64,000 bases of DNA from positions 1 to 64,000 of the forward strand of contig WPDH01000006.1 in NCBI GenBank assembly GCA_019137255.1, read 5' to 3'. The DNA comes from Corinectria fuckeliana (Eukaryota; Ascomycota; Sordariomycetes; Hypocreales; Nectriaceae). Within the stretch, counting starts at the first letter, position 1. The number at the start of each line of letters is the position of its first letter. The notes below the pieces were generated by a model. The model was not told where the DNA came from. It was given only the letters and a program-made list of their open reading frames with translations, and ran no database searches. The position numbers and the translations under genes were made by a program. This document shows positions 12,045 through 22,683 of the stretch, piece by piece.

Positions 12045-13845
12045 ATGGCTCTCGCTGCGCGTTCTTCTCGCAAAGGGCCCCTGAGTCTCGATGCCGTTCC
12101 CGAGATCCTCCGCCCGCTTATTCGGGCTTACCTGTTGGGTTATGCCACTGCGGTAGCCCCGCGGCTGCTGACCTTGGTCCTCCAGCATATTGCCAAGAGG
12201 AGGCGGAACCAAGTCTCTCCGGATCTTGGTAGAAACGACAGCTCCGTTGTCGAGTCAGCCAAGCACATTGTGCGGATGGGCTTCAACTTGCAGCGGTTTC
12301 CAACCTTTTGCGCCGTCTTAGCTGGTGGGAGCACCCTGTTACAGGTAAATATCTAACCCGTACTCCGTGCAATGCCTCCTTTTCGAGAATCCCACGATGG
12401 AATCTGGAACCTTGTCATATGCGTCAACCCATCCCGGCGGGCTCGGTAGTCTTCCGGATACCACCTCGGCACTGCCAAACGCTGCTCCTTCCTTCGACAT
12501 TCTCAGCATTGCTAACCTGCTACGTGCCTCGAAAGGAACCCCTGAAGAGCATCATTGACAAGGCTGCAAGAAGCCTTGGGAATACAACCCGGCTTAGGTA
12601 GGAAACTCTGCCATACTTTACTCCACACAACCACTCATACGCACACTGATGCTCACAACTCGTACAACAGACTGGCGAGATGGCTCTCAACCTTCGTTGC
12701 CGCATGGTACGGCCTTCACCTCCTCCACTCGTATGAAAGCCGAGCGTACACAGAAACATTACCCGTCAAGCCCGGCTCGCCTCCAGATGCCCAGCCTCAG
12801 ACCGTCAAGCTCGCTGGCCGAACTCTAGACCTGACCTTGTTTGCCATTACTCGCGCCCTCGATGTCGTCCTCGGCGATATTTGGGCTCGCCGCAGGGCCC
12901 GTCGAGTAGCTGCGAACAAGTGGACCGGTGTAAGTGCTGGCTATAGTTACCCCGTATCACTGCATTGCGTTCGGGACCTGGCCACTGACTTCCCTACAGG
13001 CCGAACAGTGCATATCAAGACTCTTTGACCCCCTTACCTTTGCTGCGTCGAGCGGCCTCGTCATGTGGGCCTGGATCTACGCCCCTGGTTCCCTTCCGAG
13101 GAGCTACGACAAATGGATCACCTCCGCCGCCTCGGTGGACCTGCGCCTCGTTGAAGCCCTCCGCCGCTGCCGGACCGGGCAGATCCAGTACGGCAAAGAG
13201 ACGGGGCAAGCGCCGCTGCTGCAGGCCATGTGCGCCGACTTCAGCTGGCCCCTGGTATGGGGCGATCCTGCAGCGACGGTCCCCTTCCCCTGTGAGATAG
13301 TCCATATGGGCTGCGGCCCTTCGTGCGAGTATCATGCCATCAGCCGCTTCTGCCGCGCTTGGAAGTGGTCTATGGCCACATACCTCCCTCTCACGTTAGC
13401 CTTCGCTCTGCGCAACCCCTCTCTCAAGGCCTTTCTGCGCGCCATCACCTCGTCCTGCCGCTCCGCCGCTTTCCTCGGCACCTTCATCACGCTCTTCTAC
13501 TATGGCATCTGCCTGATGCGTACACGCATCGGGCCCCGCCTCCTAGAAAACTCCCACGAGTGCCGGCAGCGCATCGACGGCGGGTGGTGCATCGGCACCG
13601 GCTGCATCCTCTGCGGTTGGAGCATGCTCATAGAGACGCCCAGCCGCCGCAAGGACATTGCTCTGTTTGTCGCTCCCCGCGCCATGGCCACTTTTCTTCC
13701 GCGGCGGTACCCGCTCGACAAACAGTGGCGCGAGACGGTGGTGTTTGCCGCCAGCACCGCCGTAGTCTTTACGTGCGTCAAGGAGAACCCAACTCGAGTG
13801 AGGGGCGTGTTCGGGCGGCTGCTGAAGATGGTCATGGACAAATAG
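12045..13845 (+). CDS. TMEM135-like multi-pass membrane protein
   Basis: Exons 12045-12344, 12536-12597, 12671-12929 and 13000-13845 give 488 residues. Several hydrophobic segments are visible (around LLGYATAVAPRLLTLVL, the WLSTFVAAWYGL segment, LIMWAWIY-like, AFLGTFITLFYYGICLM, CILCGWSML). The Cys-rich block PFPCEIVHMGCGPSCEYH followed by FCRAWKWSMATYLPL matches the N-terminal domain of the TMEM135 family, which is linked to mitochondrial/peroxisomal dynamics and lipid handling in animals. Fungal homologues are uncharacterised. The C-terminal part (LDKQWRETVVFAASTAVVFT) is typical. Intron 1 (191 nt) has its branch-like GCTAAC at 12511 and acceptor GAAAG at 12535; it joins STLLQ to EPLKSII in phase 0. 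It is convergent with GET2. Confidence 0.85.
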
Positions 13846-14362
13846 AGATTAGGGTTTGTTTGAAAAAGATGTATAGTCAAGGGGAGGAACTAATGCATAG
13901 CCGCTGATTCCCATTGTCACCTAAACAAGGAGGTAGAGCGCGCATACCTAAAAAGGTGTAGTCATAATCGTAATACATAATCACAAATACAACGTGCATC
14001 AACTTCTAGTCCAACGATTCAATCCTGCTCAATCAAGCTCCAAGTCAGAAGTCACCGGGCCCTCGGACTACAATATTCGCACTTGAGCTTTAGAGGTGGC
14101 ATGTGGTCCTTGACAGAGAAACAACCCGCTGAGTTGATTTCTCCTTCTAGCTCTTGGTATCACTCGATTCAGAGTCCTTACACGCACCTCTCGGCATTAG
14201 TTGTGGTAAACAGCCAACGAAAAGTAGCCCGGAATAAAAGGGGCTTTAGAGGGTGTCGCTTCATAATCACAAGCACAACAGGGCTTGCCGTAGCCCTCAA
14301 GCGTGCAGAATCTTGAACCACAACGCCGTTGCCGTCATGAATCCATTTCTCGTCTATCTCCC
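13846..14362. other. Intergenic, convergent 3' ends
   Basis: Downstream of the TMEM135-like gene and of GET2. I see only UTR-like sequence. Confidence 0.5.
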
Positions 14363-15478
14363 CTATCCTCTAAACCACGAGCACAAGCCCAGCACAAAGA
14401 TGCACGCCAGCATGTCGCTCCGCACCGTCGTGAAGATGCGGCCGTACCGCAGCACGATCTCAACGTACCCCTTGTACGGCTGCGGCAGAAAGCCGATGAC
14501 GGTGCCGACGACGCCCGCGGGCGGCGGGCCGCGCTTGTCGAGGAAGAACCGCGTCGTGAGCAGCAGCGTCTCGGCGGTGGCGAAGGTCCAGAAGAACAGG
14601 CGCTTGCGGTGGTCCAGCTCCGACTCGAAGTCGGTGGCGTCGACGGGCGTGCTGAAGGGATCGTCCGGCATGGTCGTGATGGACAGGGCCGCACGCTCGC
14701 GCTCGATCTTGCTGCCGGTGAAGGGCGTCAGGACGACAATGTACAGGCCCAGGCCGAGGGCGACGAGGGCGTGCAGCAGGCGCCAGATGTTGGTCGAGGT
14801 GGAGGACTGCGCGGGCGGGGGCTGGAAGGGGTTCGCGCCGGCGCCGGGCATGCCAGGCATGCCGGGGAAGGGCGAGGCGGAGCCGGGGGGCATGCCGGCG
14901 CCGGACATGAGCTGGGACATCATCTTCATTATGGGGTCCTCGTCGAGGTTCGCACCGGCACCGGCACCGGCGCCGGGGAAGGGGGATGGGGAGGGGCTGG
15001 GCTGGCGGGGGTCGTTGCCGCGTTCGAAGCCGAGCATCATCTGGCGGAGGTCGTCCTCGGTCATGTTCGGGTCGCCGGGGATGCCGCGGGTGGCCGCCCT
15101 CTTGGGCTCGTAGAAGTGCTCCGAGATGTCGACCTCGTCGGGGTCTGCGTGCGCCGGCGAGGCGTGCGATGGTGTGGGCTTGGGAGCGGGAGCGGGAGCG
15201 GGGGTAGGGGCCGGAGACTCTGCAGTCGAGGACACCGGCGCAGGTTCCGAGTCTGGCGGAATTCTCCGAGTCAGTGAACGTGTTCGCTCGAAGCTTGCAA
15301 CTCGACGGGAACACGACAGCTTACCACGAGGGATGCCACCGCTTGCTCCAGTGATCTTGTTCAGCCGTGCAGAGCCGCCAGCCTTGATCTTGGCTTCACG
15401 GCGCTCCTTGCGCAGACGAGCCTGCTCCGAGGCGCGCTGTGCGGTAGCGTCTTCGGGGCTGAGGACGGGTTCTGACAT
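14363..15478 (-). CDS. GET2: GET complex subunit 2 (tail-anchored protein receptor)
   Basis: Exons 15478-15325 and 15252-14363 give 347 residues. With Get1, Get2 forms the ER-membrane receptor for Get3 loaded with tail-anchored proteins. The N-terminal cytosolic motif is visible: RLRKERREAKIKAGG then SARLNKI, the basic Get3-docking helix. A Pro/Ala/Gly-rich linker with repeated PG(A/M)PG words follows to about residue 200. Three membrane segments lie at about 207-229, 270-288 and 326-345, the expected Get2 topology. The start MSEPVLSPED was preferred over an in-frame codon 12 residues upstream because it fits family N-termini. The intron has donor GTAAGC and acceptor CCAG, phase 1. It is convergent with the TMEM135-like gene. 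Confidence 0.9.
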   Translation of the reverse strand: MSEPVLSPEDATAQRASEQARLRKERREAKIKAGGSARLNKITGASGGIPRGKLSCSRRVASFERTRSLTRRIPPDSEPAPVSSTAESPAPTPAPAPAPKPTPSHASPAHADPDEVDISEHFYEPKRAATRGIPGDPNMTEDDLRQMMLGFERGNDPRQPSPSPSPFPGAGAGAGANLDEDPIMKMMSQLMSGAGMPPGSASPFPGMPGMPGAGANPFQPPPAQSSTSTNIWRLLHALVALGLGLYIVVLTPFTGSKIERERAALSITTMPDDPFSTPVDATDFESELDHRKRLFFWTFATAETLLLTTRFFLDKRGPPPAGVVGTVIGFLPQPYKGYVEIVLRYGRIFTTVRSDMLACIFVLGLCSWFRG

Positions 15479-16409
15479 GATGGGCGATTTTGGTGGTTGA
15501 GGTTGACCTTGCAACCTGCAAGTGTGGTGACGATGATGTGGTGGTGTCTTTGGTGGAGAGGGAGCTAATAGCTGGCAGTTGACAGCTGGTCCATGCGTTC
15601 TAAATCTGACAGGAGGCTACCCTAGACACACTCAGGACACCCCAAATTCCACCGCTTGCAATGGCTAGATGCTCAAGAAGCTGGCTCATCTCTTGAATAA
15701 CGGGTACTTCTTCTCCCAACATAAGGCGTTGGGACTCCCACGTTATAGGTGAATTTATGATAGCGCTCAATCCAACATCTAAGGCGCCTAATGCCTCCGT
15801 AGCAAGTTGAAATATGTGATCATCGGGCTTGCAACATCCTGCCTCTTTAAAGGTCACATTGCGGTCGACGAGATAAAAGATTCTAACATCTTCACCTTTA
15901 GCCTCTCGATCAGATCCGTCTCTTCATATGTGATTTCTTTAGCAAGGTACTTAGCGTAAGCCCGTCGAAGAGCTGCGTTGTATTTGGCGACGAGGTCTTC
16001 CAGCATATACCCCGCAAGGATGGCAGACACAGCAGACCGTAGGAAATGGTAATGAACATTCCGTGGAGCCCGTCGATTTGTCTGTGAGCCGTGCTGGGAG
16101 TTGCCGCTGTCACCGTGGGCACGCAGATGTCGCGTGGCCTAGATATGGCTCCGGAGCGTGCTCTACAAATGGACACACGATGCGCACAATCATTACACCC
16201 CACATCAAACACAGCCTGAGTATTTCATCCTGTACTTTTCTAGTCTAGTTTCATCCAGCCTAGGTATGCTTCGTGAGTCATCCTTTGCCATGCTGCCTGA
16301 GCTACACTTTCCAACCCCTATACCTCTACCTTACCTAGGTACTGGTACGGAGAATACGTCCCTTGAGTACCTTGGATTAAGACATGATGTGATTTGGCCG
16401 GACTTGCGT
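15479..16409. other. Intergenic between SEC31 and GET2, with one unexplained frame
   Basis: Both flanking genes read on the minus strand. The region includes the GET2 promoter and the SEC31 3' UTR, plus the frame described separately at 15600-16138. Confidence 0.5.
15600..16138 (-). pseudogene. Possible gene fragment, unrecognised
   Basis: On the minus strand a frame stays open for 94 codons (16138-15857) without an obvious start. It encodes a helical, charged stretch containing YMLEDLVAKYNAALRRAY and KEITYEETDLIERLK. A second frame continues to a stop at 15600 with FQLATEALGALDVGLSAI. A possible 54-nt intron (donor GTGAAG after ERLK, acceptor AAAGAG) would join the two in frame. Composition looks coding, but no start or promoter is clear and I recognise no family. 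It may be a truncated gene, a small real gene with an unseen first exon, or chance. Confidence 0.3.
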
Positions 16410-19400
16410 TTACGGAGTAGCTTTGCTCATGCTGATCAATCGCTTCACACCAACCTATTTGCTGGGTTAGCAACAACTTCTCACTAGAATGTGACACGAT
16501 TCTTACCATCCAGTTACCACACTCTTCGGTCTTGTCCCGCTGGATCTCAACCTGCAGCCTGTGGGCCGCATCGTAATCCCTGGAGTGAAGAGCAGACGCC
16601 AACTGTGTTAGCTGCTCGATTGTGCCGGGCTGAACTAGCTCCTCGTTGTTAAGGTGGTCGAAGAGCAGGTTGAGGCGCTTCTGCGTGTCCTTAACTTGGG
16701 GTGCAAATGTGGAAGGTGCCTTGGAAGCAACTCGCTGCATATCCTGGCTCAAAACATCAACCAGTCCCTGGGCGTTGGCAGGAATGTGCGATCGGTCACC
16801 AACAGGATGCCTCGCCTTGGGCGGAGGCGTTTGCTGAATCGGCTGTGAGGGTGCAGCAGGTGGAGGTCCAGTACGGTTCAGAGGACCGGTGGGAGGCGGT
16901 CCAGCTGGTAGTGCAGACGGCTGGCTGGGAGCGGCGGCATATGGCGATGCTGCGTACGGGTTATGGGGAGTGGCCTGCTGGGGCGGAGCTCCGAACGAGC
17001 CTATGGGCGGAGGTCGGTTCCCAGGTGGTGGCATCGAATGTGGCTGGTTGAACTGTTGCTGCGCCGCAGGTGACGGTGCATATCGGTTGGAAGGCGGGGC
17101 CCCAGCCGGAGGAGCGTTATACGGAGAGGCTGTTCGCGGAACGATGCTTGGCACATGGGGGCCTACCCCGACAGCGGGGGGAGGTGGAGCGTAGGGGTTG
17201 GGAGCGCTTGTGGGCGGAGGAGCTTGGAACGCTTGGGGAGGAGCATGGAAGGTCTGGGGAGGGCCAGCTAAAGGAGACTGGACTCGCGGAGGTGCCGATC
17301 CCTTGGGCGGGGGTGGTGGAGGCGTAGACCCGGTTCGCTGACCATACTGACCCGGTCCAGAGGGCGGAGGCAAAGATGAGCCGCCCGGCTGTCCTGGGAA
17401 AGGCGAAGTAATGGGAGCGACACTGGGAGTGGCCTTCCGCGATGGCGCCTTGCTCACGATAGGGACGTCGTTCCAGTTGTCCACGTTCTTAGACTTGGAT
17501 GGGGGCGGTGCCAAGGGAGTCTTGTTCCGAGGGGGTCCAGACATCGGAGGAGGCCCGGTGGGGTGGGCAAACCCAGGATGAGCAGGTGGTAGGTATGGAG
17601 CCGGCGGCGCGTAGCTGCTTCCCTGGGGCTGATATGGGTTCGAAGGGGGCATGTACTGTTGCGCTGGCGACGAGGTGTTGGCACGGGGAGCGGGATTCTG
17701 GCTGAGGCTGCCGTATGGGTTGGGAACGGTCGCAGCTGGAGCGGGCTGAGAAGGCTGATATCCCATTGTCGGCGGGACCCTAGATGACGTCCGGTTCGCT
17801 GAAACGGGTACTCTGGCATTGGTCTGAGGGGCGGCCTTCTTCGCCGTGGCCAACCGGACACGGTTCCGAGACAGTTCGGCAGCTGGGTAGGTGGATGGCA
17901 AAAGATCAAGGTACTTCTGAGCAACCTCCAATTGTCCGTGTGCGGCAAGAATATCCGCATACTCGGTGTACTTGTCGTACAAGGTCGACAGCTTCCATTC
18001 TGAGGTCAACCCCTTTTCGCCATCCTCAAACTTGGTGACATGGCGGAAGACGGTAACCTTTTCGATGAAGTTTTGTAGCGACTTCGCGTGGACGGAAAAG
18101 GTCGAGTCACCGGATGGCTCCTGAACACCAGCCTGCTCCGCCTCCTCCAGCTCCGCAACCCAGATCGACACAACCTTCTCGAGCTTTGAGCCCACGAGGT
18201 AACAGAACGAGGCATCTTTTCGTAGTCCTTGCTCATTGACCCTGTCTCCCAGTGCCTCACAGAGATCCGGGAACTCGGTGGGGTCGGAGAAGGTACAGAC
18301 GATTGCCATGGTCTCTTTCCAGTTCTCTAGATCGGCATTGTAGACAACATCCCAGAGGTTCTTGTTGATGACGGATCCAAGGAGACGCATGTAGCTTGGC
18401 ATACCACTCTTGCGAGCTAGGTAGGCCGACTGGACCTTGTCCATAAGCTCCTGACCGCCGCAATTAGCAATCAGGAATGCATCTGCCATTCGATTCTCCT
18501 TCAGGCAGATATTAGTGGCAGTGGCAAAGTTGCCCAGCATCAAGGCTTTCGTGACCTTCTTCTCGATAGAAGTATCGCCGTCGCTGAATAGGTGGAAGGG
18601 GTTATCAGTCTTGGCGCCCTTGGTGGCAGGGAGCTCGGAGAGGAAGTCGTCTTCTCCATCTTCACCCTCGCCGCCGTTAAAGAAGGCCGAGAGCCGCTTT
18701 TTCTTCTTGCTGTCGGTTGCGTCTATATTCGCATTAGCTTCTGGTTCGGCCTCCTTCTCCTCCTCCTCCTCCTTCTCCTCCTCCTCATCTTCCTCATCTT
18801 CCTCCTCGCTCTCTTCCTCAGCTCCGTTGCTGAGTTCTTCCTTATTGAAGCCGAGATAGTCAACAATCTTGCCACGAGGATTGTCTCCAACAAGTGTTTC
18901 CATGACCTTCCAGTCAGCCTTTTCCTCCTCAGTCTTAGCTTGCTCAACGTGCTCCGAGCAGATGGTGGACACATCACCAGATGCCATAGCCACCTGGAAC
19001 TTCTCAGTAGCGGTGGAAACCTCGGTATCCACGGAGAAGCTAGAAATCAAGATCTTGGACGACCGCTTCTGGCCAGCTTGAGTAGGGGATGCTTTGAATA
19101 CCACAAGCTTGCCTCCGAAACCGAATGATGCACCAATGGGCCGCTCGAACCAGTTGGGAGCCTTAGCCAACGACCAGGAAGCATCCTGAGGCTGATCCTG
19201 GGCAGCACGGAAGAAGTCTTCATCATCTAGGTTCTTCTCTGCCGCAGCCTTGGAAGTGTCGGGATTGGTGTTTTGCAGTGTCTGCACCGTGATTTTACCG
19301 TCAAAGCTGGCAGTTGCCGACAGATTGGGATTATGAGGGTTGAACCGGGTGAGAAAAGTCCAGTTCGTAACCTCAGGCAGTTCTCCGTAGCGCTCGCCCG

Positions 19401-20321
19401 TCCGAGGGTTCCATACTATGGTCCGATTGTCCTTGCCGGACGAGAGGAGGAGCTCGCTATCTTGCTGGCACCAAGACAGCGACAGAACACCCTGCTCGTG
19501 GCCCTGGAGAGTCTTTTCGGGAGCGTTGGAGTTTCGAAGGTTCCAAAGCATGATGACAGGGGTGGTGTCATCAGGAGTTGCCGTCAGAAGTTTCGTAGAG
19601 TTTTCGGGATCCCAAGCGATGGCACTGACGGCCTTGCGGTTGTTGTTCAGGGTTAGGGACGCCTTCTTGGTTTTCAAGTCCCATACTGTAACAAATCCTC
19701 CTGACCCACCAGTCGCGAGAATGTGAGAAACCTTCTGGTTCCATGCGAGGCACTCAATGTCGTCGGAACGAGCCTGAGCGTTACCAAGTCGGAAGGGGTT
19801 GGCGACATCGTTGACATCGTAGATGAAGAGCTCGCCCTTGGCGCCGGCAGTGGCGAGAATCTGTGGCTTCAAGGGGTTGAACTGCAAGGCCTTGATCGCA
19901 CCAGTGTGCTTCGCAGTCTGGGAGATCAGGGCATCTGAGTCTCCAGCGATCAGCTTCGCTGCATCCCACATGTCTAGAGAACCATTCTCAAGAGCGCCAG
20001 CAATTATACCCTTCGGGTGGTTGTCATCGGGAGGGCTCCAGGCAACGTCGTAGAACCTGCACAGCTGATTAATAGGACGCCCTTCGGATTTGCGATCATG
20101 TTGCGTGTCTACCTTGACTCGGTGCTGATGCTTGCAACGGGCTGGAGCTCTAGCCCCTGTTGCTGGTCATCGAGGGCTAGGTCCCATAGTTCCAGCTTGC
20201 TCTCGTCGGAGAAGTCAACATCAACGGCACCGGCGCGAGTTCCGGTGGCTAGCAACGGGTTTCCGGCGTCCGGTGACCAGGCAAAGGCGGCCGTTCGGGG
20301 TATATCTCGAAGGCGCACCAT
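16410..20321 (-). CDS. SEC31: COPII outer-coat subunit Sec31
   Basis: Exons 20321-20113, 20056-16507 and 16454-16410 give 1267 residues, normal for Sec31. Sec13-Sec31 forms the outer cage of COPII vesicles at ER exit sites. Visible parts in order: WD40 propeller to about residue 350 ([42 protein letters not shown]); a Glu-rich acidic tract near 475-500; the alpha-solenoid ([20 protein letters not shown]); a Pro/Gln/Gly-rich linker of about 350 residues that contacts Sec23; and a C-terminal helical domain. The last intron (GTAAGA/AATAG) is real because reading through it gives an unrelated tail, while splicing ends in [14 protein letters not shown], the conserved end. Intron 1 joins STESR to [10 protein letters not shown]. 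It is divergent from the RRM gene. Confidence 0.97.
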
Positions 20322-21141
20322 GGTGGTGAAGGCGGGGGGATTGGTGCGACGAAGGAGCCAGATATTGGGGGAGGTGTTGGCGTATAGCGGTGAGCTCGTT
20401 TAGGAGGAAGTTCAGCAGCGCTGGCGCAGGAAAAGCCGGGCAATTTTATGAAGCTTCTTGCCTCTGCCCGGGAGAAGAAGCTTCAGCGTTGGGCGAAGCA
20501 GGGCGAGGGCGAAAGGTGTCTTGAAGCGAGAGATATGATGCCAGATTGCAGGCTATCCTCCCACACTCCTGAGCTATCGACGGCAACACGTCCGTGCCCC
20601 CGAGGTGACAAGGGAAGGTGGAGACCACATCACGTGAATCGCCGGTATATCTTGTTTCTCCTCCTCTTTGGCCTTCTAGAAAGTTGATACAAGGCGGACT
20701 ATGTAAGATTTGCTTATAATTATTGTGATCTTCAACGGGCTATTGCAAGGGTATTGGGATGAAGCATTCTCCTGAAATTCTTTAGCATCCGTCTGGAGAT
20801 TGACTGTGCCAACTGGGCTCTAAGAAAGGATGAAACTAACTGATTTCTGTTCAAGAAACAATGCCATATGTGTACTGGAATTCCCAACTGCATTGGGCCT
20901 GGGTACCAAAGTCAATATATGACAGGAAACTAACAAAGGTCGCCGCCAACTTGACGCGCTTTGAAGTGGTGGACAGCGAGCGAGCTATATGGTCACGTGA
21001 ACCCCGCACGGAACATTTCACAGCTGGAGGCTTAGAGAGCTCACGGAAGAGCTGCAATGAGTTGAAAGAACGATTCTCTGCTGCCACCGAAACCCTTACC
21101 GCCTCATTCTGACCGGCCTCATATCATCGTTTGCCTACAAA
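20322..21141. promoter_or_regulatory. Divergent promoter region, SEC31 and RRM gene
   Basis: 820 bp between the two starts. Perfect CACGTG words, each followed by A, lie at 20631-20636 and 20994-20999. These fit a bHLH (Cbf1-like) site; the link to the bHLH gene in this window is inference. Confidence 0.5.
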
Positions 21142-21651
21142 ATGACAGACGCTACTCGCTGGAAAGCCACGGTCTACGTAGGTGGACTCTCCCAAACGGC
21201 CACGCAGAACAATGTCCTGGATGCCTTCATCCCCTTTGGAGAGATTGTCGAAGTCAAAGTCCCGAAGACGGACAAGCCAAATTCCACAGAGCCTCACAGA
21301 GGGTTCGCATATGTCGAGTACGAGGACGCGGCAGATGCCAAGGAGGCGATCGACAATATGGATCAGTCGGAGTTTTTCGGAAGAGTCCTCAAAGTCTCAC
21401 AAGCCAAGGCACCCAAGAGTGCCGAGGAGGGCTTGGGCAGCAAGACTGCCGTTTGGGAAAAGGTGAGTTTGACTCGGTTTAACTCGTCTGTAGTAGGCAT
21501 ATTGGTACTGACACAGCATTGCTAGGAGGGCTGGCTGGCAGAACATGCGGCTGAGGGGGCGCTTGATGACGCAAAAATGATGGCAGACACGGGGCCCGAC
21601 CCTATGCAAGGACTGGAGGGATTGGACGTCGCTGGACCGAAACCTGAGTGA
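21142..21651 (+). CDS. RRM protein related to the N-terminus of PPIE (Cyp33)
   Basis: Exons 21142-21462 and 21526-21651 give 148 residues. A single RRM covers about 8-88: RNP2 TVYVGGL at 10-16 and RNP1 RGFAYVEY at 53-60. The features AFIPFGEI, AIDNMDQSEFFGR and the AKAPKS linker closely match the RRM of PPIE/Cyp33, a spliceosome-associated protein. No cyclophilin domain follows: the protein ends after a short helical tail (EGWLAEHAAEGALDDAK). RNA binding in pre-mRNA processing is the likely role. The intron (GTGAGT/CTAG) is phase 0. The gene's 3' end faces the MLRQ-type gene. Confidence 0.88.
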
Positions 21652-21872
21652 TGGAATGGTAATTGGGGCTTCTGTCTTAACATGTACGTTGGCATAGCGA
21701 GGGCGTTTTGAGGCATTGGTATCACGCTTACTGGACGGTGGCGGACATGAGCTATAAATCCCCGTCACAAGAAATACTCAAGAGTTATGCTTGATTGAAC
21801 ACCCTGCTCTTCTTTGACATATACAACACTGCTCCTCAATGGCAAATGCACAATCCCAGCAGGTTCCGAACC

Positions 21873-22363
21873 CTAGTGCTCCTCAGCGCGCCCGGAAGGG
21901 CCCTGTCGCGCAAGACGAAGGTTCTTGTCAACCAGGAACTTGCGGCTGATGGAGTAGGTAGCGGCGCCCAGGGCGAAGCCAACGACGACGGCTGGCAAGA
22001 CGATTAGCACATGAAAAGACTCAATGGAGCCGAGGTCGCATTACCGAGGGGGTACAGCTCCGGGGGGATCGACTTGAGCTTTCGGAGTCGCTGGGAGATG
22101 GTGTGGCCTTGAGGCGGATTAGCTCGCTTGCCATTGAGTGGTCTTGTGTGTCGTCGCGTCTGTCGTCGTCCGATAAGCGTCGACGGAGCTCGGGGGTCAC
22201 ATACCAGCCTGGTCCTCCTTCTGCAAGATATCCGGTCAGCACGCTGCCTGCTCGGCTCTACGGCGAGGCCCGGTAGCGATGGAATTGGAATTGTACTTAC
22301 GGGAACGGGTCGCAGCATGCGAGGCGTCTGCCTGAACATTCGGAGAACAGCGGTGGAGCGCAT
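21873..22363 (-). CDS. MLRQ/NDUFA4 (B12D) family respiratory subunit
   Basis: Exons 22363-22301, 22220-22205, 22107-22045 and 21991-21873 give 86 residues. The reading is assembled from four short exons; exon 2 is only 16 nt. It yields a short basic, Arg-rich N-terminus suited to mitochondrial import, the LKSIPPELYPLAVVVGF core, one membrane segment at about 44-64, and a charged tail (RKFLVDKNLRLARQG). This matches the NADH-ubiquinone reductase complex I MLRQ subunit family; its mammalian member NDUFA4 is now placed in cytochrome c oxidase. Donors are GTAAGT, GTATGT and GTAATG, with acceptors CAG, CAAG and CCAG. Exon 3 uses the acceptor CTCAAG because only that choice gives the family core. 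It is head-to-head with COX6B. Confidence 0.83.
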
Positions 22364-22683
22364 CTTGGTGAGTGGGGAGGGTCTGTTTGGAGGTCCGGAA
22401 GTGGTGATTCAATTGGAAATTGTCGGCCTTGGGGAGAGTGTTTGGAGGTGGCCGAACATCTGATGTGCAATTGCAATGAGACCCACCAATTGCGGTGGGT
22501 GCCTTACCCCATTGGCCCGTGACGGCCTCAGGCACCCATCGAGCTTCCGGAATCGAACCACCTGATTCGAGCCGACAACGTCGACGCATCAACCTCCCAT
22601 CCAACCCACCCGTGCTCCATCTCGCGCCGTCATTTCGCAGAGAAATCTCCCCTCCTCAAGACCAATTCCTCAATCAATTCACA
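22364..22683. promoter_or_regulatory. Shared divergent promoter, MLRQ-type gene and COX6B
   Basis: Only 320 bp separate the two start codons. A perfect inverted repeat with 7-nt arms lies at 22481-22500 (ACCCACC, six-base loop, GGTGGGT) and contains a CCAAT word at 22486-22490. CCAAT boxes bind the HAP complex, which in fungi drives respiratory genes. Function here is inference. Confidence 0.6.

Noticed and set aside
12345..12520. Possible GT-AC or minor-class intron in the TMEM135-like gene, because TGCTAC precedes a codon run VPRKEPL
   Set aside because: A normal AG acceptor (GAAAG at 12535) lies just downstream, keeps frame, and gives LQ-EPLKSII, which fits the family length.
14303..15277. 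324-codon plus-strand frame
   Set aside because: Antisense shadow of GET2, low-complexity Gly/Arg/Val.
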